Source: Mugil cephalus
Lineage: Eukaryota > Chordata > Actinopteri > Mugiliformes > Mugilidae
Assembly: GCF_022458985.1 (NCBI RefSeq)
Contig: NC_061783.1
Span: forward strand, 11,708,913-11,772,912
Length of the DNA: 64,000 bases
Direction of reading: 5' to 3'
The notes below the pieces were generated by a model. It had not been told where the DNA came from. It did not search any database and saw only the letters and a program-made list of their open reading frames with translations. A program made the position numbers and the translations under genes. Positions 56,501 through 64,000 of the stretch are shown in pieces (position 1 is the stretch's first letter; every line of letters starts with the position of its first letter).

Positions 56501-59500
56501 GGTTTAGGTATATCAGCTGTTGCTGTTAATCTCTGAAGGCCAATTAGGTGACAGGCCTCTCCTACGTAGTTGTAGGAGTCCACAGTTGTAAATTCCCAAA
56601 GTATGTTATTTTTGGATGCCCCTTAAAAAGCCAGACTGGCCTCAGATGGTGCGAAACTGCCTCCTTGTCATTAATTTTACAAAGAGAAAGATGGTTTTCT
56701 TTCATATTTAATGGAAGAAGTTAATGGATAAATGCCATAAAGCCCTCGACAGTGTCCAATACATCATTGTGAAAAAGCCAAATACTCTTTAGAAGCACTG
56801 TTTGATTTGTCTATTTTGGGAACTGTAGAAACATGGTATTTATGGTGGGCTCTCTGGAAGTGGATCTGCTTCCTGTGTAGATACGTGATAATAAAAAAAG
56901 TACTTTCATTTGGTTGGCCATGGATAGCAGGAAAAGGTTCTAGGCAAATGAGTAGAGGGGAAATATTCAAACTGAATTCAGTAATACATTGTTGCAATTG
57001 TTGTCTGTCTGGACTCCAGGTTGTTGAATTGGATGAAGAGGATTATAGAGAGATCTCAAAACAAAGTCATGCATCGGGTAACACACACACATTTCATTTC
57101 ATTTAGTTGTAGCTGGTTATTTCACAGTCTAGACTAAATTATTACCATGAAGCATCTCTTCATCACTGTCCATTATCTCCACAGCCATACAGAGAGTGAA
57201 GGCGATTCAGGCCCAGCAGGACGGCAGATGTGAGCTCCCTTCAACCTCAGCCTCATGCCGTGTTGAATCTACGGACATTTCAGACGACCACACTGAGGTC
57301 AGTCCTCCCTGTCAGCTCCAAGTAGCTGCAAGCGCCTCACATCAATTAGAACTTACCGTGCTGCAGTCTTTTTAAAGTGGTGATCACATTGCATACTACA
57401 TTTGTTCAGTTACGTTCAACATAAAGACCAGGCAATATTACACTACTTTACTGCATGCTAATATTTTAAACCTCAACTCAGGTTTTTTCACCCTCTGTTA
57501 AAATCTCAAGGTCTCTTCTCCCAGTAAACTCATTTGTAATCTTTTTTTTTTTTCAGAGTTACTGTATTTCATGATTTTCACTCCTTTAAAGAATATTTAA
57601 TCAGATAATATATTTATCTCATTCGCATTGTGAGGCTAAAGATGGTTAATGTAAACACAGAAACCCTGGAAACCAGTGTGGAGATGTTGATTTATCACAT
57701 TTGATCTGACCTGAAAAGCGATATTTCTAAAACTTCCATAAAATACACTTTGTATGTGTTCCCATTGAAAGGTGTTTTGCAAATGAGCTGTAACTCTCCT
57801 AAAGTCTAGTCCCACCATATCCTATAATTCTTTTAAATTTTCTTTGACTTGACTCGACGCTTTGAGGAAGATGGACTTCAAATGAACTGGTCACATGACC
57901 GCCGTCATCTCTGGTGACCCCGGTGATGGGGAATTGTGCTTCCATTGCACTTTGACAATACAGTTTTATATCAATACGTCTAACAAAAAATCTCATGAGT
58001 ATAAAAGTAGTATAAAAGTTTAGCAATATTTGAGAGGTTTTTCGAAATGTAGGCATTTCCATTACCATTTTAGTTTTTATTGCAATATTTAGGTTTTGCG
58101 TGTTTCTAGGGGTAATGGAAACACAGAACGTGGTTGCTAAGAAAATGGCATATAGATTTTAGAGAGTTAAAATAGTAATGCATTTGATGAGCAGGGACTA
58201 GTATGTTGTTTGTCGACTGAAACATCAGCAGTCGTCTAAATAGGTGGTTTTGTTTTAAAGGAGATGAAGATCGATGAAGATCCTGACTCGGAAGCAGCTG
58301 TGGACATGTCCGTGATTCCTGAGACCACCTCCAAAACTGCTCAAGTCCTCTCTGAATTAAAGGAAGAGGACACAGTGACCGACATCCAAGTGCCTGTGTC
58401 AGAAGACAACTCTCCCACCTCTCCGGCTGTTCCCAGCAGTAGAAAAGAAAAACCAAGTGCATGTGCGACCACACGTGGGGTGGATGAAACCTGTTTACCT
58501 CCTGAAAACACGAAAAATGACTCCAAGGCGTGTATTACTCCAACTGTGGAATCATTAAAAATGGCAACCACTTGCACCGTTGAAGAGCCTTCAGCAGCTG
58601 GAGCCTCCATCTCCACTGCAACTACCTCTACATGTGTTTCAACCTCTTCCAAAATGACAGCAACCACTTCTGCCTCAAGTGAGACCGTACTGAGTGCTTC
58701 CAAAGTAAAAGCCACGCTATGTAAGGCAACACCCACCTCTCAAACCGGACCCTCGGTGGTACATGATGTGCCTTCCTGCACAATGGAAAATCATCCTAAA
58801 TATTTTCAATCTGCATCAAAAGCTACCGTTCAGTCTCAGACTGTGGCAACATCTGTCGAAGTGAAGCATCTTCCTGAAACATCCGTTAAAAGTGTAAATA
58901 CCGAGGCTTCTGCCAAGACTGCACATGCGAGCAATTCAGTTTGCGCAACGCCCAGTGTTGGACCTCATGTTCATAAGAGTATCCCACCCAGGGCCCCCCC
59001 TCTGACCACGGACATGCCTGCCCAATCTGAACACAAGAAGTTATCTCATTCGTCCACAACCGACACAAAGCCGAGTACAATCTCTCCGAATGTTGGCGCC
59101 AGTCAGCTCATTATAGTGACGTGCAACGGAAAGCAGCAAGTCTACTGTCGGCTGTGTTCGCTCAGGATGAAAACTTCCGGACACCTGAGGGACATTAGAC
59201 ACCAGCAGAAATATGTGGTGCGTCCTTGATAAGATTCCTTATAAAACACTGTTATTCCACGCAGTTACACAGATGTTAACCTCCTTCGTCTGTTCTTACT
59301 AGTTACACAGGTACCCTGGATGGACCGCAGAACCATCAGAATGGGAGAGCAAATTGAACAGCACTGTGGCCCACTTGGCTAAGGTTGAAAAAAGATCTAC
59401 AAGCAGTCAGGTGAACTACACAAGTCTCCTTACACTCAAATGAACTTTAATATGATGGATAAATATGTAAATTGTCATGCATATTACAAAAGTGTCACAC

Positions 59501-62500
59501 CTTCAAAGCATCGGGATGAGTAAGTTGGATACACTAGTGAAAACGAATGCATTAACTATTCCAGCTCCGTGAAGGTTACGGTTTTCAGTATTAGTCCACT
59601 GTGTTTGCATTGTGGAGGCTGTGGTTTGTAGAACCGTCGAATTTACTTTGCCACCTTTTCAACGCTATTTCAACACGAACTTGACATTCGGGAAATCGTG
59701 AAGCCAAGATTTAGAGCAGGACTGTTAAAGGTGATACGTGGATACATTGTATTAATGTTAGAAAAATGATATGGAAGGAAGGTTGGGTTCACTGAAACAA
59801 CAAAGAGTTGTGGACCTGAGACAGCTGTATTTTAACAAATGTTAATTTTGTGTTTGTTTTCTAGATGATAGAAGTGAAGAGTGACTTGTACAAAGCGTTA
59901 TCTGAGCTCCCAGAGGACAAAGGTAAAGATATTTGCATACTTCATATATTCTGGAATGGATATGTTTTTTTAATTGTATTAATACATTACTCACCTAGAA
60001 AGCACAAGTAACAGGAAAACTAAAACCGTAATCTGAGGGTTGTGCAGTTACTACTCGATGCATTGCAATGTGTCATGTAGCTCCTGACATCTGGATTTGG
60101 ACGGTTTACTCAGTTCTTCCTGGCAAATCTTCAGATAATTGTATGTCTTAAATTTTCAGCTGTGGAAAAACTGAAAACAATGGTGAGACCAAACTCCACA
60201 AACAGTACTGCGTGTCAAGGCTTTGGCATGAGCAGTCCATGTGAAGTTTCAAGCTCAGATGACGGTAAGTTAAAGCGTCAGTTTGCACAGTTGAATTATA
60301 GGTTGACCTTCAATGTTCAGTTTCTCTCTGTTCATCCTTACTTGCGTCTGGGTCATCACTCATTTACACATATTTTCTTCTTCCCAGGAATCACCGTGGG
60401 GAATCCTTCAGCAGATCCTCAGGACACTGACTCGACCTACGAACTGATCGACCTGTTTGCCCAAATCCCCGATAGATTCTTTCGAGATACAGAACAACAG
60501 AACCAGTTAAGCCACAGCGAAGACCGTGGTCCAGAACCAGGAAATCACAATGCATTACAGGCACCCCCAAGAATTTTAAAAGGTTGGTGTTGAGCGTTCA
60601 TGTGCTTTTGCGTTTTGTGATTAAATGTTCTAACTTGTCATCATTTCTGGCTACCACAGGGGAACCGACTTCCGTCTCCAATCGTTTGTCGTCGTTCCTG
60701 AGCGTAAATAAAATGGACTCTTTGCCCATCATTGGTGGGTGTGCGTATTGTTCATGCCCGTTATTGCCTGTCATATCACAAATGTGTGCAATTTGTTAAA
60801 GGCAGTGTATCCTCCACAGGTTTGAACTCTATGTGGGAGTGCAGAGGAATATCTCTGAATCCATTCTACTTATGTGAGAGCTGCAGGACGACGCTCTCAC
60901 TGAGTGAAATCTGCGATCACCTGGTCAGCGCTTATCACCACCTCCATTACATGGTATGTGTTAATTCTCGTTTGGATTCATTTGTTTAATTAGTAGCTAT
61001 GAGGACTGCTTCCAAAGGCTCTCTACAAATAAACAGACGGCACCTTTTAGGAACTTTTCCCATTTCTGTTTCATGTAAATGGACCTTGCTAAATGTAGCT
61101 TCTTTATATTCCCATACTTGATCATGAAAAGCCCAAAAGTTACTTCCTACGCGAGCTCCATAGATTACTTTTACTTCCTGCGTTTCAAAGGCCTATATAG
61201 TGGCACACTTGAAAAAGTCAGTATATGTCATAGCCATGTGTGTCTGTGTGTGTTTTGCAGCTGCAGCATTACCCTCAGTTCATGGAGTGGATTAAGGACA
61301 AGGATCTACTCCTGGAGATGAAATATGAAATTCTGTATGACGTCGCCCGGAAGGTTTCACTGCGAGAACGTTCCTACAAGTATGATGTTCAGGTAACCTG
61401 CTCAGTTCATACATGTTAATTATTCATTTAAATGTTTGCACATCAAAACGGTTTGTATGCATAGTTGCACAATATCTTTTTTCTTTCTTATGAAGGGTAT
61501 AATGCTGGAACCAGTGTTGTATGAAAGAGTCCGGACAGCTCCATTCATTGAAGGTGACTTTTCTTTTTAATCCTGTCTTTGTCTAATGAGTTTATGTGCC
61601 AGGGGGATGTGAAGTAGTTGGTATCAAACATATGTTTTTCTCTTTGTAGCTTTAAAAACGGTGCGTAGGATCAAGAACCAAGAGAAACTCACCGCCCACT
61701 ATCTACCCATCAGTAACCCACAACAAAAGAGTGCGTCCCCGCAGTTCAGCTGCTAGTTTTTCCTCATTTTTTCCACCGCTTCGACTAAAGAGGAAGACTA
61801 TGGTCATGAACCATGAATTTTTGTTTCTGTTGCACAGACTCTCAGCCTAAGAAGAACCGAGACAAATCACTGTCCACAGAAACACAGTCAGTGCAAGCAC
61901 CAAAAACAAACCAGAGACATGGCAAAGGTAAAATAATTTGTATTGACAACATTTTCCTCACAGGCTCAGAACCGCTAAATGAAAAAGAAACGGGGTCTTG
62001 TTGCTCTGTAGTTTATGTTCAAAGATGTTGTCAGTTGAACAGTTAAAATATATTTAACAACTGAACTAGTTGCTAAGTAACTAGTGAGTCTATATTTCAC
62101 TCTTTTCAGACACGAGAGGAATGCAAAGATAATCATTTCCTGGGCAAACAGCGACCAGGTTCATCAGCAGTACTAAACTTTTTTTTTTTCTTTTTTTTTT
62201 TTGTTCTCGTTTGTTGCTTCTTGTCTGTTACTTCTCTTAGAAGTTGAACAAAAATCTAATTTAGAAGAGACTGCAATGGTTGGAGGAAGAAGAGCCGTGA
62301 GTCCTCTGGATGTGAACGTTTCCTCATCCATGGCTGCGTCTGATCTCTCTCAGTTTCCTAGAGCCGGCACAAGTCTTCTTTCTGCACAGGCAGAATTCAC
62401 ACCCATACAGACACAATCTCAGTTTTCTACCGTAAATACTCCAGTCGGTCCCGGAGACGAAAGCCTCTCAGCCAGAAAGCGTCCAGCTGATAAATCTGTT

Positions 62501-63607
62501 GAAACACGGGTCAGACCTTGCGTCACCAACCCGCTTGAAGACAGTTTGCCAGCCAAACGGAGTGACTACATGCTGCAGCCCGTTAATGAGCACAGCTCTG
62601 GATCAGCCGCATCAGAGTTCACTGTTGTTCCCCCTGCTGTGACCCCCACCCCGCTGTCTCTTCAGGTCAAAGACGCAGAAACTGAATGTGAAGAGCACAA
62701 CGCACACGCTGTGGACTTGTTATTGCGTCTAATATCTGTGGTCAGAAAGGAAAGAGCCAGCTCCTGTGCTAACACTTCATCTCATGGTGTGGAAGGAAAC
62801 TTGGATTCAGAATCTAAAACTCAAATCAATAACACAAGATGGGAGTCTCAGGTTTTTCCGACCACTACAAAAGAAGATATAAGCCTCTGTAACTCTTCTG
62901 AAGGCATGTTTTTGACAGAATCCTCTGTTCACCAACACATCGCGCCCAGCGCCAGGACTGCTTCCTCGGCCATCAGTTCATCTTTTGAGGACGGCTTGAT
63001 CGGTGGCAACTCTTTGTGCACAACGACAGCAGGTGAGTCTGTTGTTGCCACAGTACCCGTCACCACCACCGCTGCCGAGCCCAGTGTTGCTCTTCAAAAC
63101 GTCCCAGGAAATGTGAGCCCATCTGGGTCTGTTTGTGCTGCCACGACCTTTCACCCAGAGCAGATGCAAAGGTCACAAGCTGACACAGTGATTTACGGGA
63201 CACCTATTAACACCATAACAAGAGCCAGGACACACGCTGTACAACGGGTCCACACTGAGGTGAACACACTTAAAACGGGAAGCTCCAGTGACGCCTCGTT
63301 TGAAGGGTGTAGTCAATACAACCAAATGTCTCATGCTCCAAGTCAACACACAGGTTGTTTTCCTCCTTATGTTGCACCCAACATCACACCTGTCTACACT
63401 TGGGATTTAAATCCGCATGTGGTGTCTCCTTCAGCCGGGCTCTATTCTGGCCAGATTTACCCACAGCAGGGAGTCAATTACTACGGACTCCAAACATTTT
63501 GCCACAGTTTAGCAGCTCCCCGGCCCCCACAATGTGAGAGTCTGGAAATGCAGCAGCAGCATCAGCAGCAACAACATCAGCCGTTCTTATGGAGAGGTGA
63601 TGTGTGA
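42559..63607 (+). CDS. Large multi-zinc-finger protein with nine U1/matrin-like fingers (unrecognised)
   Basis: I do not recognise this gene. I inferred 44 coding exons; their lengths sum to 6300 bases, which is 2099 codons plus a stop, and every junction keeps phase. Nine fingers fit C-x2-C-x(8-12)-H-x5-H, the spacing of U1-type and matrin-type fingers. Cysteine pairs start at residues 8, 88, 226, 354, 436, 577, 896, 1276 and 1498. After most fingers the chain runs into a hydrophobic-x3-P motif (NPW, HPG, YPG, YPQ), and a conserved 58-nt exon follows. Long low-complexity exons encode residues 682-877 (acidic, Lys-rich), 981-1299 (Ser/Thr-rich) and 1645-2099 (Ser/Thr, then Gln/His-rich). A KKRKSKEK patch in exon 28 could be a nuclear signal. 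By analogy with U1/JAZ-type fingers, RNA binding in the nucleus is possible; this is inference. Exon coordinates are given under the unit entries. Confidence 0.82.
45888..46903 (+). other. Zinc-finger gene unit 2 (exons 6-10, finger 2)
   Basis: Exons: 45888-46024, 46134-46241, 46575-46632, 46702-46749, 46835-46903. Finger 2 is C-HI-C-x11-H-LFSGD-H, encoded in one exon that opens in phase 1 and closes in phase 0. The next exon (108 nt) is phase 0 at both ends, and the third is the recurring 58-nt exon. Lengths 137/108/58/48/69 parallel unit 5 (140/120/58/45/57). Confidence 0.8.
47051..48565 (+). other. Zinc-finger gene unit 3 (exons 11-14, finger 3)
   Basis: Exons: 47051-47181, 47910-48041, 48325-48382, 48497-48565. 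Finger 3 is C-TL-C-x11-H-VLSFD-H, preceded by GMQHIVECICGERRHYL. Exon 12 ends at a GC donor (AAG then GCAAGT) rather than GT. Exon 13 is again 58 nt. The 131/132/58 series is close to unit 9 (134/132/58). Confidence 0.8.
48940..49619 (+). other. Zinc-finger gene unit 4 (exons 15-19, finger 4)
   Basis: Exons: 48940-48989, 49131-49199, 49312-49336, 49425-49448, 49557-49619. Finger 4 is split by an intron after CQ, at the same place within the finger as finger 1: C-QG-C-x12-H-FTKHS-H. The following 25-nt exon encodes KMRKYFSDG-like sequence, matching KMQDVFPGG of unit 1. Exon 18 has a tandem CAGCAG acceptor at 49419-49424, so one residue may vary. Confidence 0.75.
49721..50792 (+). other. Zinc-finger gene unit 5 (exons 20-24, finger 5)
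   Basis: Exons: 49721-49860, 50181-50300, 50430-50487, 50599-50643, 50736-50792. Finger 5 is C-FA-C-x11-H-FESRK-H. The next exon opens LYQNPWRLPF, the post-finger proline motif, and the third is the 58-nt exon (VLDLPYSVFASLD), which resembles MLHLPPKLMKKLE of unit 2. Confidence 0.82.
52976..55006 (-). mobile_element. Decayed Tc1/mariner-like transposon in intron 28 of the zinc-finger gene
   Basis: The ends read TACACTACT at about 52979 and GAGCAGTGTA at about 54995-55005, imperfect inverted termini flanked by TA. On the minus strand, 54720-54508 encodes the N-terminal helix-turn-helix of a Tc1-type transposase (DGTSIRAVARRFAVRPVTVS), after which the frame breaks. Other pieces of the same transposase are seen in sequence between 53700 and 53900. 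A stretch at about 53904-54456, starting CAGGGTTTTCC, does not fit the element and looks like a later nested insertion. Two microsatellites lie inside. The copy is dead. Confidence 0.75.
53498..53550. repeat. (TG)n microsatellite
   Basis: An unbroken TG run of about 26 units lies inside the intron 28 transposon. It is the longest dinucleotide array in the window. Confidence 0.95.
55998..57297 (+). other. Zinc-finger gene unit 7 (exons 30-32, finger 7)
   Basis: Exons: 55998-56134, 57020-57077, 57185-57297. Finger 7 is C-ES-C-x11-H-ITSLD-H, preceded by GLSKLLKCQC, close to the pre-finger part of finger 9. The usual 105-132-nt post-finger exon is missing and the 58-nt exon follows directly. Since that missing exon is phase 0 at both ends, its loss would not disturb the frame. 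Confidence 0.8.
58261..60734 (+). other. Zinc-finger gene unit 8 (exons 33-38, Ser/Thr-rich exon and finger 8)
   Basis: Exons: 58261-59217, 59303-59410, 59865-59922, 60160-60264, 60388-60582, 60660-60734. Exon 33 is 957 nt, mostly Ser, Thr, Ala, Val and Pro, and ends with finger 8. This finger is shorter than the rest: C-RL-C-x8-H-LRDIR-H. Exon 34 opens LHRYPGW, the post-finger motif, and exon 35 is the 58-nt exon. The phase-0 intron that normally precedes only the post-finger exon here also precedes exon 33. Confidence 0.78.
60820..63607 (+). other. Zinc-finger gene unit 9 (exons 39-44, finger 9 and C-terminal exon)
   Basis: Exons: 60820-60953, 61261-61392, 61496-61553, 61650-61730, 61838-61927, 62241-63607. 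Finger 9 is C-ES-C-x11-H-LVSAY-H. Exon 40 opens LQHYPQF; exon 41 is the 58-nt exon. The last exon encodes 454 residues, Ser/Thr-rich, then a Tyr/Pro/Gly stretch, then a Gln/His run (QQQHQQQQHQ) just before the stop. No known domain is seen in this tail. Confidence 0.82.
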
Positions 63608-64000
63608 CCAGTGATGTAAGAGGAGATATTCAGTTCTACCACAAAGATCTGTTTAAATGTCCAGTTTTATTTCCACACGTTCAGAATGTGAAAACGTTAC
63701 ATTGTTCTATTTGTTAAGCTTTTTGTATGTTTGTTTTTCATCATACATTTGTGTTCACTCAAGTGTTTTTTTATTTTATTTTTTTAAAATGACTCTTAGC
63801 AACTCTGTGAATGTGGGAATTGTGTTAAAACTGATGTTTGCATTAAAGTTTGTCAGTATTTGTGAAACAGCATATTAAGCTACCGTGGGCTGTCTCCATT
63901 TATAGCAGCAGTCATTTGCTGTAGTTTCTGGAGCAGTTTTATATTGTCATTTTAATGACATTGTAAATTTGAGATATGATTTGTTTGTTTTTTCTCGCTA
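63608..64000 (+). other. 3' untranslated region of the zinc-finger gene with poly(A) signal
   Basis: Noncoding AT-rich sequence follows the stop. ATTAAA at 63842-63847 is a fitting poly(A) signal about 240 bases after the stop. Beyond it nothing coding is seen up to the right edge. Confidence 0.6.

Overview
This is a piece of a teleost nuclear genome, probably a percomorph fish. The evidence is long spliced genes with GT-AG introns, a CpG-rich promoter, many CA/TG microsatellites, and typical fish transposon fossils (Tc1/mariner, piggyBac-like and hAT-like MITEs, a non-LTR reverse transcriptase remnant). There are no bacterial operons, CRISPR arrays or rRNA genes, and I saw no convincing tRNA. 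I built the gene models by joining open stretches at splice sites and checking that codon phase closes. All rest on sequence reading and memory of protein families; no search was run.

Layout, left to right: (1) fbxl2, minus strand: only the first two coding exons lie here (6013-5984 and 2490-2429), and the gene runs off the left edge. Its CpG-rich promoter is at about 5.96-6.68 kb. (2) A 4.5 kb intergenic stretch. (3) susd5, plus strand, five exons (11562-20700), an 800-residue single-pass membrane protein with Link and Sushi domains and an unusual Asp/His-rich stalk. (4) crtap, minus strand, seven exons (28494-24314), 396 residues, convergent with susd5. (5) fkbp9, plus strand, ten exons (29590-39444), 566 residues, four FKBP domains, two EF hands and a C-terminal HDEL. 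Its start is only 1.1 kb from that of crtap, head to head. (6) A repeat-rich gap. (7) A large plus-strand gene of 44 inferred coding exons (42559-63607), 2099 codons plus stop, with nine U1/matrin-like zinc fingers. I do not recognise it.

The order fbxl2-susd5-crtap matches the vertebrate neighbourhood known from human chromosome 3p22. crtap and fkbp9 both act in the endoplasmic reticulum: CRTAP in collagen prolyl 3-hydroxylation, FKBP9 in prolyl isomerisation. A divergent arrangement could therefore let them share control.

The most interesting object is the zinc-finger gene. Its fingers sit in repeated exon cassettes with recurring exon lengths (several 58-nt exons, two 69+25-nt pairs) and recurring intron phases. 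It looks like a protein built by repeated in-gene duplication, with three long low-complexity exons added between or after the cassettes. A decayed Tc1/mariner element fills the intron before one of these long exons, and an uninterrupted frame runs from the element into that exon.
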